From Actibacterium naphthalenivorans (GTDB lineage Bacteria; Pseudomonadota; Alphaproteobacteria; Rhodobacterales; Rhodobacteraceae): a stretch of DNA of 64,000 nt. Under the pieces are notes generated by a model. That model was not told the origin of the DNA, did not search any database, and was given only the letters and a program-made list of their open reading frames with translations. Where the stretch lies: positions 1,364,001 through 1,428,000 of the forward strand of contig NZ_JACIEQ010000001.1 in NCBI RefSeq assembly GCF_014196965.1, in the 5' to 3' direction. Below are positions 1 to 9,196 of the stretch, piece after piece (the stretch's first letter is position 1; every line of letters begins with the position of its first letter). The translations under genes were made by a program, and so were the position numbers.

Positions 1-25
1 GTTGGCGGCAGGCAGTATTGGATAC

Positions 26-490
26 ATGGAACTTTCAAGCATCCTAAAACCCGAGGCGGTCAAGGTTTTTGGCACGCTGTCCAGCAAGAAGCGCCTTTTT
101 CAGGATCTGGCTGAAATTGCCGCGTCTGTCTATGGGCTGAATGCCTCCGACGCCGTGGACGCGCTGCAGGAGCGTGAAAGCCTTGGCCCCACGGGCGTGG
201 GCCACGGCGTGGCCCTGCCCCATGCCCGGCTGGAGGGGCTGGACACCGTCGTAGGCGTGTTCTTGCGTCTGGAAAAGCCGCTGGATTTCGATTCCGTCGA
301 TCGTCAGCCGGTCGATCTGGTGTTTGCCCTGTTCGCGCCCAAGGATTCGGGCGTGCACCATCTCAAGGCGCTTGCCCTGGTGTCGCGCACCCTGCGCGAC
401 GCCACGATTTGCGGCAAGCTGCGCGCCAATTCCGATCCCGCCGCGCTGCACGCCGTCCTTACCGAGACGCCGGCCTCTCAGGCGGCCTGA
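26..490 (+). CDS. ptsN: PTS IIA-like nitrogen-regulatory protein PtsN (EIIA-Ntr)
   Basis: Cytoplasmic phosphoacceptor of the nitrogen-related phosphotransferase system, which regulates by protein contact instead of importing sugar. The product is 154 aa, the normal family length, and one EIIA-2 domain fills it. The phosphorylatable histidine lies in GVALPHARL (about residue 67). The frame is open to base 2 through a TTG, but ATG 26 gives the conserved MELSSIL start; the ribosome-binding site there is weak. Its last 32 bases overlap the 3' end of the convergent sulfotransferase gene. No PTS partner (ptsP, ptsO) is in view, as expected for a gene cut off from its upstream neighbours by the window edge. 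Confidence 0.93.
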   Translation: MELSSILKPEAVKVFGTLSSKKRLFQDLAEIAASVYGLNASDAVDALQERESLGPTGVGHGVALPHARLEGLDTVVGVFLRLEKPLDFDSVDRQPVDLVFALFAPKDSGVHHLKALALVSRTLRDATICGKLRANSDPAALHAVLTETPASQAA

Positions 491-1916
491 CGGGCGGCTG
501 CCAGGCACCATAACCGAACGACAGATAGTCCCGCTGATAGGCGTCGCGCGCCGCCTCTTCCAAAGCGTGATCATAGATCGTCGACAGCGAAACAGGATGC
601 GCCGCGCTGCCCACGAGCGGGCCACGCGGCGCCAGACCCACCTGCGCGGCCAGTACCGCCAGCTCTTCTGTCAGCCTTTCGGCCCGCACCACCATATCGG
701 GCAGGGCAAACTGCGCCATGCCCTGCATCAGGCTTGATTGCGTGGCCCAGGCCGGATCGACGCGAATGCTGGTCTGGCCGTTCAGGTTGCCCTTCAGAAA
801 CTGAAGAAACGCCAGAAACGCCGCCCGGTGCGCGTCTGGCCCGTAGCCTTCCAGCCCGCCCGTGGGCAGGGGAAGCTTGTAGGTCTTGCGCAGGGTGGCG
901 CGGATCTCGCCGAAACTGCCAGGCCCGGTACGCAGAATACGGTCGCAAAACGTGTTATGCGCCCGTTCCAGCGGGTGGGTGACGACGGTAAAGGCGCGGT
1001 GCCCCGGGCGCTGCCGCTTCCACTGGCGCAGGGTCTTTTGCGTGAACCCGCGCCGGAGCGCGCCATGCTCCGCCCCGTCGAGCGCCGCCAGCCACTGTTC
1101 GACCGCATCCACCGGCCCGCCCTGGATCGGCATGAACAGCAGCGGCACCTGCGCCCCCGCCACATAGCCCGGAACCGACGGGCCCCGGCGCGGCTCGAAA
1201 TTCGGAGTGCGCGACAGATCGAACCGGTCGAGCTGTGCCAAGGCATCCTGCATCTCGGCGAAATTCGTCACCTTGTCCGAAAGCGGCGCCGGGTTCTGCT
1301 TTTTCAGCTGGTCCGAAACCGCATCAACTGTCTCTGACACACCCAGAAACCGTGCAAGCCCGTTCAATACCGCAAGATCCTGCAGATCCTCATAGGCCAG
1401 ATAAAATCCCGTCTGCCCCGAGCACTGAAGGCTGTGCAGGATCTCTTTCTGAAACCCCTGAACGCGATCCAGATGATCCCGGAACTCAGCCGGATCAAAG
1501 CGGATGCGTTTGGTCCGCTGATGCCGCATGTCCGTCAGCTTCCACTGGCCGGTGGCCGCCGCGATCTTCAGCGAAACATAGCTGTCCAGCGGATTGCGCG
1601 TCAGGATGACCTTGGCGCAGCGCCGATCGTTCAGCACATGCGTCAGGATACGCGGATCGTGATCGTGGAAGAAACGGAAGCCGGGCAATGCACCGCCCTG
1701 CGCAACCAGAGCCGACAACAGGCGAAACGGGTCTTTTTCACGCTGCACCAGCGTAACCCCGAACATCTCGGTCACGCCGCTATGGCCGATGAAACTGGGG
1801 TTGAACGCCTCGCCATGGCAGGTCAGCCCGTCGAACGCGTTCACATTGGCCTCCAGGAAATTGGAGCCGGTGCGCATTTCCGCAAGGATAACGAAATAAT
1901 CGAACGGGCCTGCCAT
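459..1916 (-). CDS. Two-domain sulfotransferase-like protein
   Basis: Probable PAPS-dependent carbohydrate sulfotransferase, 485 aa. The N-terminal half has the 5'-phosphosulfate loop region RTGSNFLE (residues 15-22) and the 3'-phosphate motif RNPLDSYVSL (107-116), as in NodH/Stf0-like enzymes. The C-terminal half (about 255-440) looks like a second domain, related to sulfotransferase family 2. Its corresponding motif reads VTHPLERAHN (311-320), so the usual Arg-Asn pair is lost and it may be inactive or only bind glycan. It is the last gene of the polysaccharide operon. Its AAGGA ribosome-binding site abuts the stop codon of the upstream glycosyltransferase, which suggests coupled translation. 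The acceptor glycan is unknown. Confidence 0.8.
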   Translation of the reverse strand: MAGPFDYFVILAEMRTGSNFLEANVNAFDGLTCHGEAFNPSFIGHSGVTEMFGVTLVQREKDPFRLLSALVAQGGALPGFRFFHDHDPRILTHVLNDRRCAKVILTRNPLDSYVSLKIAAATGQWKLTDMRHQRTKRIRFDPAEFRDHLDRVQGFQKEILHSLQCSGQTGFYLAYEDLQDLAVLNGLARFLGVSETVDAVSDQLKKQNPAPLSDKVTNFAEMQDALAQLDRFDLSRTPNFEPRRGPSVPGYVAGAQVPLLFMPIQGGPVDAVEQWLAALDGAEHGALRRGFTQKTLRQWKRQRPGHRAFTVVTHPLERAHNTFCDRILRTGPGSFGEIRATLRKTYKLPLPTGGLEGYGPDAHRAAFLAFLQFLKGNLNGQTSIRVDPAWATQSSLMQGMAQFALPDMVVRAERLTEELAVLAAQVGLAPRGPLVGSAAHPVSLSTIYDHALEEAARDAYQRDYLSFGYGAWQPPVRPPERPASR

Positions 1917-1922
1917 ATGTCC

Positions 1923-3620
1923 TTACTTCACCAGATAGGGTTTGTGCCGCTCTCGTGTCGAGGATGCCGGATCATCGCCCACCGGGAAATCCCCCATCAG
2001 ATGCGGATGCATGCCCTGATTCTTGAGGTTCTGCAGGAATTGCCCGAACCCGTTCAGAGCGGCCATCACCGGCGCCTCTGTCAGCCGCCGCTGTCCGCGC
2101 GGCGCGATCTCGTCGATGATGATCTGCAAGGGTTCCATCGGGTTTTGCACAAACTCCGCCATCGTCCAGATCCGCACCCGCGCCCGCGTGTGGGGAGAGC
2201 GCAGGATATCCAGATGCTTCGCCTCGATCTTTTGCAGCGCCGCCGCCTCGCGCCGGATATAGGCGAAATTGTTCGAGGAATGAAACAGCGGCACCGCCCA
2301 GGCGCCGGTGATAACGGAAATCTGCGCATTCGGGTCCGTGGCCAGATACCAGCTTATGTCCTGCTCGTCACCGGGGCCGAACTGAAAGCACTGACGCTCT
2401 CCACGGGTGTTCCAGATCAGGTTGGTCAGAAACGCCTTGGGATCATAGTCGCGCAGCGCGGCACTGTCGGGCAGCCCGCCGTTATACACGGTCTCGCCGC
2501 CGGCGAACTGCGCCCGCGCCGGGTGAAACAGATGCCCGTGCACCCGCCCCCCGACCGCCTTGAACAGCCAGGTCTCGAAGTTTTCGAACAGCTCCTCGAA
2601 CCCTTCGAATACCGAATAAGGCGCGCAGGTCTTGCCGTTTTCCCAACCCTCGTTCGGATAGCGGCTTTGCATGTAAAGGCCGGACCGGCCGCGCGTCCGC
2701 CGATCCACCGCCTTGGCAAACAGCCTGTCGATTTTGCCGGGGTTCGGCTCCGCGTTCTTGGTGACGGCCGGATCGTTGGACAAAAAGCTGGAATAGAGCC
2801 GATCCGCCTGCGGCCAGATCTTGCGCGCCACGAAACAGTCGGACCGGCGCAGAAGCTGCAGGTGATCATCATAGAAGATATGCGGCTTGCCCTGAAAATC
2901 GAACTTCGACAGGGTCAGCGAGCGGCTTTCGATGTTCTGACTGTATTGCCGGACGAGTGTCTGAAAATAGCTTTCATCGGGAATCCAGACCTTGGTGAAA
3001 TACCGCTCGAACATCTCGCGGTCCGGGTCGTTCAGAATCGCGGTCAGCGTCTCGCGCGTCAGGCACCACCATTGCGATCCCAGATGCGGCACGAGGCCGG
3101 CGGGAATGCGGCGTTTGAAGCCCAGTTTCCGCTGCAGCCTGACATAACGGTCAAACAGATAGCGGTGCCGCTTCCACGAAAACGGAAACCGCAGGGTGAA
3201 ACGCTCACGGTCGAGGCCGCCAACCGTCCAGGGCACATCCTCGGTGGTCACGGATTCGATGAAATCGGTGCGCGGCCGACTGTCGAGATACTGGCGCAGC
3301 TCGCCCACCGGGCGCAGCGGCAGGCACGATCCAGAGGCGAGATACACATGCCGGACCTGCGGAAATGACGCCAGCACCAGCTCGGCCGCCGATTGCGTCG
3401 CGGCGACGATCGACCATGTGCCCCATTCCACCCGGTGGCGCTTGCTGAACTTCACATTGCCGAGATCGGCCAGCCCTTCGGCGAAGGCAGTATAGTCCTT
3501 GCGGTTCACCCGCCTGTCGACATGGATGACAACCGGACAGCCGCTGGTGGCCCAGTGGCGCGCCACGGCGGTTGCCCTGTCGAGCGCATTGTGAACCAGC
3601 ATCACAAAGCCGACGCTCAC
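1923..3620 (-). CDS. Core-2/I-branching-type glycosyltransferase with extra C-terminal domain
   Basis: Protein of 565 aa. Residues about 1-260 match the GT14 core-2/I-branching beta-1,6-N-acetylglucosaminyltransferase fold: VGFVMLVHNA at the start, HVDRRVN, VYLASGSCLPLRP, and LGSQWWCLTRE before the PDESYFQT acidic motif. Residues about 290-540 form a domain I know only as an uncharacterised roseobacter DUF (DUF5928-like). It contains HGHLFHPARAQFAGGE and an aromatic-rich core, and no assigned activity. GTG 3620 is the start because it overlaps the upstream TGA as GTGA; a longer reading from 3698 would run inside that gene. It probably adds a branching sugar to the surface glycan; donor and linkage cannot be read from sequence. 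Confidence 0.78.
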   Translation of the reverse strand: MSVGFVMLVHNALDRATAVARHWATSGCPVVIHVDRRVNRKDYTAFAEGLADLGNVKFSKRHRVEWGTWSIVAATQSAAELVLASFPQVRHVYLASGSCLPLRPVGELRQYLDSRPRTDFIESVTTEDVPWTVGGLDRERFTLRFPFSWKRHRYLFDRYVRLQRKLGFKRRIPAGLVPHLGSQWWCLTRETLTAILNDPDREMFERYFTKVWIPDESYFQTLVRQYSQNIESRSLTLSKFDFQGKPHIFYDDHLQLLRRSDCFVARKIWPQADRLYSSFLSNDPAVTKNAEPNPGKIDRLFAKAVDRRTRGRSGLYMQSRYPNEGWENGKTCAPYSVFEGFEELFENFETWLFKAVGGRVHGHLFHPARAQFAGGETVYNGGLPDSAALRDYDPKAFLTNLIWNTRGERQCFQFGPGDEQDISWYLATDPNAQISVITGAWAVPLFHSSNNFAYIRREAAALQKIEAKHLDILRSPHTRARVRIWTMAEFVQNPMEPLQIIIDEIAPRGQRRLTEAPVMAALNGFGQFLQNLKNQGMHPHLMGDFPVGDDPASSTRERHKPYLVK

Positions 3621-4627
3621 GCCCAGTTGCCCTTTGACATCAGCCCCAGAATCTCCAGCTGGCGCCAGTTGATGTATTTCTCGGACCATTTGCACCACAG
3701 GCTGGCATTGTCTTTCAGCCCGTCGTTATAGGCCCGGTATTCGTGGCTGTTGGCGTAGTGCTGCTTTCGAACCAGCTCTTCCTCGGATTTCTCGACGAAG
3801 CTGTTCAGAAACTTGGCATGCAGCAGGCAGCCCGATGCCTTTTCCCCGCCCCATTCGTCATAGACCAGGTTCAGGCCACGCGGCAAAAGCATGTGGGTCG
3901 CGCTGACATAGGTATAGGTGCGGTGCCATTTCACCAGCGGGATCTTGTTCAGCGCGGGCGCCCGCTCCGGCTGATCGTAAAAGAAGGTGCGCGCGCGCGG
4001 CCCGCCCTGAATCCACAGGTTTCCGAACTTGGAATTCTTGTGGATCGTGTAATTCCCGCTGTCGAACCATTCGGCGATTTCGAACGGGTTGGCGCCGGCG
4101 CGATATTCCTCGGCATCGACGGCGCCGCGCGGATACATGTCAACCAGCATCGCCCCGAAGGATTTGATCGAAGAGGCATCGAGCCAGTCCGTCAGGGCGC
4201 GGATCGGCCGGGTATCGCAGAACGGATAGATGAAGAATTCGTCGATATCGACAGTCAGGCACCAATGGCCGTGGGCATATCTGCGTTGCAGCCAGTTCAG
4301 CCAGTCAACGCCGAACCGGGCGCGCCGATAGCTCTTGTTCGTTGTCCACAAAGAAACATCGGGTTGGCTTTCCAGATATTCCCGCGTGCCATCGTCAGAA
4401 CCGTTATCGACCATGATGAAATGGTTGATGCCCAGGTCACGGTAATACTTGAAGAAATACGGCAGGCGCACACGTTCGTTGCGCAGGGTCGAAAACAGCA
4501 GCACGTCGTCGGCGCGGATCGATACGGTGCGGTCGGCGACGGGTTTGAGCTCCCGCCGTTTGCGAAGCGCACGAAGCCGCCACCGCTTGCGCTGAAGCCG
4601 CAGACGATATGACGAAATCGCGCCCAC
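3617..4627 (-). CDS. Family 2-type glycosyltransferase (Glyco_tranf_2_4 / GT92-like)
   Basis: A 336-aa GT-A glycosyltransferase. The nucleotide-sugar site shows as FSTLRNERVRLPYFFKYY near residue 46, FIMVDNGSDDGTREYL near 74, and the metal-binding DVDIDEFF-type run (LTVDIDEFF) near 125. The start is GTG 4627, preceded by AGGAG five bases upstream; the longer ATG/TTG frame to 4678 has no such site. The 3' end overlaps the core-2 transferase as GTGA. A basic N-terminal stretch (RLRLQRKRWRLRALRKRR) could sit at the membrane surface. No signal peptide or membrane segment is visible, so it should act in the cytoplasm on a lipid-linked acceptor. Confidence 0.78.
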   Translation of the reverse strand: MGAISSYRLRLQRKRWRLRALRKRRELKPVADRTVSIRADDVLLFSTLRNERVRLPYFFKYYRDLGINHFIMVDNGSDDGTREYLESQPDVSLWTTNKSYRRARFGVDWLNWLQRRYAHGHWCLTVDIDEFFIYPFCDTRPIRALTDWLDASSIKSFGAMLVDMYPRGAVDAEEYRAGANPFEIAEWFDSGNYTIHKNSKFGNLWIQGGPRARTFFYDQPERAPALNKIPLVKWHRTYTYVSATHMLLPRGLNLVYDEWGGEKASGCLLHAKFLNSFVEKSEEELVRKQHYANSHEYRAYNDGLKDNASLWCKWSEKYINWRQLEILGLMSKGNWA

Positions 4628-4685
4628 CCCATCTCCTCTTGCCCGGCACCGGGATACCGTTGCCGCAGCAGCTAGCACGCGCGGA

Positions 4686-5933
4686 TTACATATTGCCTAA
4701 GACGTGCCTGAAATGGCCCTCCCACGATGGAATGGTCGGTTTCTGACCCGCCTTTCCATGCGCCCCGCCCGGCTTTTGCCCGCTTTGTACCTGTTCCTCG
4801 ATCTTGTTCCGCCAAGAATAGACATCGCGCCCGGCCAGGTAAACGGGGTAATCGCCCAGTGTCTCACGGTAAACCGCAAGGTCCGTCGCGATCACCGGAA
4901 CGCCTTGGGCGGCGGCCTCCGCCGGTGGCAGGCCGAAACCTTCGGCCAGGCTGGGAAACAGCAGCGCCCGCGCGCCCCGAACCAGCCTTGCCAGCGGCCC
5001 GTCGGCCATGTCGGAAATCTCGAAAACCGTCTTGCCCATGTAGGACCCGCTGTCGAGCCTGCGAAACACCGCCTCGTTTCGCCAGCCGCGCCGGCCGATG
5101 ATGAAAAGCTTCGGAATCTGTCCGGCCGGCAACCGGGCGTGCAGATCCTCCCAGACGTCCAGCAACAGCGAATGGTTCTTGCGCGGCTCGATGGTACCGA
5201 CGGTAACGAAATAGGGCTGGACAGGCTCTGCTTCGCCTGAATCGTCCGCCGGGGCGACCTCGATCCCCGGATGCGCAAAGATCACTTTGGGCTGCGGCAA
5301 GCGCTCGCCGAAATGCCGCAGCACGTCGCGCCGCGATGCATCCGAAGGGCAGATCACCAGATCGGCGTTCCGGCGCACAGCCTCCAGCCGGGTACGAAAT
5401 TTCGGGGGGATGCCGACGCCCGAAAACTGCGGGAAATCCAGCGGGATCGTGTCGTGGATAAAAACCACAACCCGGCCCGCCCCCTGCGCATGAACCGCCT
5501 GCATCATCGGTTCGGTCAGATTGCTGTGGCCCACGTTGAAATAGACCATGCCGGGCCCAAGATACCGGTCGAGCATCGCGCCAAGCCCCCCGGGCCGACA
5601 GCGCGCCACGCAAAGCCGCCGCAAATCGGCCTCGCCCCGCGCGCGGGGCGACTGGCGCCAGAGAAAGCCCCGCCCCCAGTCCGCATCGCCGCACAGCCGC
5701 CGCAGCAGTTGCCCGGCCCCGGCCCGGTCCAGCAGCACATATCCCAGCGCCGTTCGGGAAATCGCGAAAAAAGGCTCTGTGTCAGCCAGAAAACGCTTCA
5801 GATAGGCCAGTTCGACCCGATCGACACCGGTCAGCACACCGTGCCCCGCGCGTGAGATCAGGCGGGTGACATCCAGCAGCCGCGGACGCGGCTCAGCGAT
5901 CGTAGTGGCCGGTCTGGTGCCAGCGCCAGGCAT
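4686..5933 (-). CDS. Glycosyltransferase family 4 (GT-B)
   Basis: A 415-aa retaining GT-B glycosyltransferase. The C-terminal nucleotide-sugar half has YFVTVGTIEPRKNHSLLL, LFIIGRRGWRNE and LLFPSLAEGFGLPPAEAAA; the last holds the E-x7-E motif of GT4 enzymes. The N-terminal half carries LLDVTRLISRAG and TGVDRVELAYL, a signature of alphaproteobacterial mannosyl/rhamnosyl-type GT4 proteins. The first 41 bases of this gene overlap the 3' end of galE. A later start near the LLDVTRL segment is possible but has no better ribosome-binding site. Sugar specificity is not predictable. It follows galE and galU, so it may use a UDP-hexose product of that pair. Confidence 0.8.
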   Translation of the reverse strand: MPGAGTRPATTIAEPRPRLLDVTRLISRAGHGVLTGVDRVELAYLKRFLADTEPFFAISRTALGYVLLDRAGAGQLLRRLCGDADWGRGFLWRQSPRARGEADLRRLCVARCRPGGLGAMLDRYLGPGMVYFNVGHSNLTEPMMQAVHAQGAGRVVVFIHDTIPLDFPQFSGVGIPPKFRTRLEAVRRNADLVICPSDASRRDVLRHFGERLPQPKVIFAHPGIEVAPADDSGEAEPVQPYFVTVGTIEPRKNHSLLLDVWEDLHARLPAGQIPKLFIIGRRGWRNEAVFRRLDSGSYMGKTVFEISDMADGPLARLVRGARALLFPSLAEGFGLPPAEAAAQGVPVIATDLAVYRETLGDYPVYLAGRDVYSWRNKIEEQVQSGQKPGGAHGKAGQKPTIPSWEGHFRHVLGNM

Positions 5934-6876
5934 CGGAAATCATCGCCTCCAGGGTCGAGCGTGTCGGGCTCCACCCCAGTTCGGTTTCCGCCCGCGTACT
6001 GCCGGACACAAGGCAAACCGCATCGCCCGCGCGGCGCGGGCCTTCCTCGAACGGAACCGGGCGGTTGGTAACGGAACGCGAATGATCGATCACCTCGCGC
6101 ACCGAAAAGCCCTTGCCGGTGCCCAGATTGAACACCCGGCTGCCCTTGCCCTGCTCCAGCCATTTCAGGCCCAGAACATGCGCATCGACCAGATCCATCA
6201 CATGCACGTAGTCGCGGATGCAGGTGCCGTCGGCCGTGTCGTAATCCGTGCCGAAAACCGTCAGCGCCGGGCGCTTGCCCTCGATCGCGTCCAGCATCAG
6301 CGGGATGAGATGCGTCTCGGGCTGATGATGCTCGCCCACCTCGCCTTCGGGGTCGGCGCCGGCCACGTTGAAATAGCGGAAGATGACCGATTTCAAACCA
6401 TGGCTGGCCTCGAAATCCTTCAGGATATCCTCGATCGCGCGCTTCGACGCGGCATAGGCGTTCAGCGGCATCTGGGCACTGTTTTCATCCAGCACCACAC
6501 CATCCTGATCGCCATAGGTCGCGCAGGTAGAGGAGAATACGAAATCCATACAGCCGGCCGCCACCGCCGCCTCGATCAAGGAGAGCGATCCGCAGACGTT
6601 GTTGTACCAATATTTCCCCGGCTCGCGCATCGCTTCGCCCACCTGGCTGAAGGCCGCGAAATGCATGACGGCGACAGGCTTGTACCGCGCGAAAACATCA
6701 TCCAGCCGCGCCCTGTCGGTCAGGTCGCCCTGCTCGAACGGCCCGAACTTGACCGAGTCAGCCCAGCCGGTGGAGAGATTGTCATAGGTGACGGGCACAT
6801 AGCCGGCCGCGCGCAAAACCTTGCAGGCATGCGACCCGATATAACCCGCGCCCCCGGTTACCAATACATTCGTCAT
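5893..6876 (-). CDS. galE: UDP-glucose 4-epimerase
   Basis: Interconverts UDP-glucose and UDP-galactose with bound NAD. The product is 327 aa, normal for GalE. The Rossmann loop TGGAGYIGS starts at residue 7, the catalytic Ser/Thr lies in FSSTCATYG, and the Tyr-Lys pair is in YAASK. NVAGADPEGEVGE and the RDYVHVMDL motif are typical of the family. It sits 16 bp downstream of galU, so the two together turn glucose-1-phosphate into UDP-Glc and UDP-Gal for the surrounding glycosyltransferases. A related NAD-dependent epimerase with another substrate is possible, but overall similarity to GalE is strong. Confidence 0.93.
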   Translation of the reverse strand: MTNVLVTGGAGYIGSHACKVLRAAGYVPVTYDNLSTGWADSVKFGPFEQGDLTDRARLDDVFARYKPVAVMHFAAFSQVGEAMREPGKYWYNNVCGSLSLIEAAVAAGCMDFVFSSTCATYGDQDGVVLDENSAQMPLNAYAASKRAIEDILKDFEASHGLKSVIFRYFNVAGADPEGEVGEHHQPETHLIPLMLDAIEGKRPALTVFGTDYDTADGTCIRDYVHVMDLVDAHVLGLKWLEQGKGSRVFNLGTGKGFSVREVIDHSRSVTNRPVPFEEGPRRAGDAVCLVSGSTRAETELGWSPTRSTLEAMISDAWRWHQTGHYDR

Positions 6877-6892
6877 CTGTTCCCAGCCTGCG

Positions 6893-7786
6893 TTACTGCG
6901 CCGCGTTCCGGATCGACGTCATCTCGCGCAGATATTGCGCGAATTCGTCATGCAACTCTTCGCGGGCCAGGCCAAAGGCCACCGTTGCCTGCAGGAACCC
7001 CGCCTTGGAGCCGCAGTCGAACCGCTGGCCACGGAAACGGAAACCGTAAACCCCATCCGGCTCGTCGATCTGGGCGGCGATCGAATCCGTCAGCTGAATT
7101 TCCCCGCCCGCACCCTGCTTCATCTTGTTGATGTTGTGCAGAACCTTGGGCGTCAGAATATAGCGGCCGATCACGGCAAGGTTCGAAGGCGCCTTGTCGG
7201 CATCCGGCTTTTCAACCATTCCGGCGACGGAAACCATGTGGCCCATGTCCTTGCGCACATCCAGAACACCATAGGCGCTGATCTTGTCATGCGGCACTTC
7301 CATCGCCGCAACCATGTTGCCGCCGGTTTCCTCATAGGCCTCGACCATCTGCTGAAGGCAGGGCTTTTCGGCGGCGATGACGTCATCGGGCAGGATGACG
7401 GCGAAAGGCTCGTTCGCGATCAGCCGCCGCGCGCACCAGACCGCATGCCCGAGGCCAAGCGCCTTTTGCTGCCGGATATAGGCAATCGCGCCACTTTCCA
7501 TGTTGGTGGCCTTGAGAACCTCCAGCAGGTCGTCCTTGCCCTTCTTGCGCAGTTCCGCCTCGAGGTGCGGCGCGTGGTCGAAGTAATCTTCCAGCGCGCT
7601 CTTGCCGCGCGAGGTGACGAAAATGAATTCCTTGATACCGGCGGCGCGGGCCTCGTCGATCGCGTATTGGATCAACGGGCGGTCAACCAGCGTCATGATT
7701 TCCTTGGGAACAGATTTGGTCGCTGGCAGGAAGCGGGTTCCCAAGCCGGCGACTGGAAAGATTGCTTTGGTTACTTTACGTTTCAT
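6893..7786 (-). CDS. galU: UTP-glucose-1-phosphate uridylyltransferase
   Basis: Makes UDP-glucose from UTP and glucose-1-phosphate. The 297-aa product has the nucleotide-binding AIFPVAGLGTRFLPATKS near the N-terminus, EFIFVTSRGK, the catalytic-region VILPDDVI, VGMVEKP-type VAGMVEKPDAD and FDCGSKAGFL. ATG 7786 follows a GGTGGAG ribosome-binding site six bases away; the frame runs upstream to 7834 without a better start. A 117-bp gap separates it from the upstream glycosyltransferase, enough for its own promoter, although no clear -35/-10 pair stands out there. Confidence 0.95.
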   Translation of the reverse strand: MKRKVTKAIFPVAGLGTRFLPATKSVPKEIMTLVDRPLIQYAIDEARAAGIKEFIFVTSRGKSALEDYFDHAPHLEAELRKKGKDDLLEVLKATNMESGAIAYIRQQKALGLGHAVWCARRLIANEPFAVILPDDVIAAEKPCLQQMVEAYEETGGNMVAAMEVPHDKISAYGVLDVRKDMGHMVSVAGMVEKPDADKAPSNLAVIGRYILTPKVLHNINKMKQGAGGEIQLTDSIAAQIDEPDGVYGFRFRGQRFDCGSKAGFLQATVAFGLAREELHDEFAQYLREMTSIRNAAQ

Positions 7787-7903
7787 AGCTCCACCATGCT
7801 CCAAGCCTGTTCGATCATAATGCGGCTGACACACTCACGAAACACAAGTCGTCCTTCAGCCCTGTGTACGCACCTTATGTCTCAGCGATGCAAATATTAA
7901 CCG

Positions 7904-9196
7904 TCAATTCCCACTATTGGTTGCATCACCCCGCGCCAAAGGGGAATTATTGCGAATTGTTGCCTCAAAACTTCGCACATGCGACAGGCGCGCCTTTTCC
8001 CTTTGCACACGCGTGTGAAAGCCCGCGATCCGGAACAGGGGCTGCCCTCTGTCGGAGCGTCCGAAAAGGCCGCCGGTCTGCTCCCAGTATCCCGGCTGGC
8101 GAAACCGCATCCGGTGAAAGAAAGAGGTCGGGCTGAACAGAAACAGGGTTACGGGTTGTCCTCCGTAAACAAGGGTTTCTGCGTTGCGGCGAAGGCGCCT
8201 GGCCTGCCATGCCCGCCCGGCAAGCAGGAGATGCCCGCGCCCCGGCATCCCCGGAAAAGGCCGGAACGGCTCTGTCGCCGGGGGCAGCGGCGCGCGGGCC
8301 CGAATCGGGCGCGAAAGCCCGTCGGCCAGCCCCGCCTCCAGATCATCCATCAGGCGCCGCAGGTCGCGCGGGCTCAGGTTGCCCCGGACAATTTGTCGCA
8401 CCACTCGGCGCCGTTCGTCCGCTCGTAGCCGCGCGAAACCGGCGGCCCGATCGGGCTCCGGTGCGAATTTGCGCAGGTAAACTGCGGTACTGGCCCCGTT
8501 TTCGAACAAGGACAGCGGCGCGCGCGTCGCGGTGCGGCGCGGGCTGGGGGCAAAGCTGTGATGAACCTGGGCCAGCGGCACGATGGCCGTCACCGCGCCG
8601 TCCAACGCCAGGCGCATGTTCACGTCCGTTTCATCCAGAAAGAAGCGGTAGGCGGGATCGAACCCGCCGATTCGCGCCAGAGCCGCACGGCGAAAGGCCA
8701 TGTTGGTTCCCTCCGTCTTGATCGCGCGCTCCGGCGTTCCGCGATGAAGGCTGGGCGCGCCCTGCGGCACCTCCAGCGGCATATGGCGGCCGAGCCGGTC
8801 AACCGTCCGCGCCTTCCACTGAAAGGATATGCCGTTGCGTCCCCGCACAAAGCCGCTGGCCGCCGCCACCTGCGCATCCCGGAACGGGCCGGTCAGATGG
8901 GTCAGCCACGTCGGCTCGGCCACCGCATCATCATCGATGAAGGCCACCACATCGCCCGCCGCCACGGACAGCCCGGCGTTGCGGGCCGCCGAAACGCCCG
9001 GTGCCTCGACCACCACTTGCTTGACCGCGCGGCCCAGCCCCAGGGCGCGAACCGCCGCCAGGCCCCGCGCGTCGGCGGCCACGACAACCTCGAATTCCGC
9101 GAAATCAAGCTGTGTCAGAGACGTAAGGCACCGTGAAAGCGCCTCGGGCCGCTGATGGCTGGCAACCACCACGCTGACCCGAAGGCCATCGCTCAT
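7904..9196 (-). CDS. Glycosyltransferase family 2
   Basis: A 430-aa protein with an N-terminal GT-A domain: VSVVVASHQRPEALSRCL at about residue 6, AARNAGLSVAAGDVVAFIDD with the DDD metal motif at about 75-93, and FDPAYRFFLDETDVNMRL later. The C-terminal 180 residues are basic and match nothing I recognise. The start is ATG 9196, which overlaps the kdsB-like stop as ATGA; this rules out the longer reading to 9295. It forms a tight unit with the CMP-sugar gene upstream, so it may lie in the pathway using that sugar. Donor and acceptor are unknown. Confidence 0.78.
   Translation of the reverse strand: MSDGLRVSVVVASHQRPEALSRCLTSLTQLDFAEFEVVVAADARGLAAVRALGLGRAVKQVVVEAPGVSAARNAGLSVAAGDVVAFIDDDAVAEPTWLTHLTGPFRDAQVAAASGFVRGRNGISFQWKARTVDRLGRHMPLEVPQGAPSLHRGTPERAIKTEGTNMAFRRAALARIGGFDPAYRFFLDETDVNMRLALDGAVTAIVPLAQVHHSFAPSPRRTATRAPLSLFENGASTAVYLRKFAPEPDRAAGFARLRADERRRVVRQIVRGNLSPRDLRRLMDDLEAGLADGLSRPIRARAPLPPATEPFRPFPGMPGRGHLLLAGRAWQARRLRRNAETLVYGGQPVTLFLFSPTSFFHRMRFRQPGYWEQTGGLFGRSDRGQPLFRIAGFHTRVQREKARLSHVRSFEATIRNNSPLARGDATNSGN

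Noticed and set aside
1434-3368. A 644-codon plus-strand frame over the sulfotransferase and core-2 gene
   Set aside because: Antisense shadow of the two minus-strand genes.
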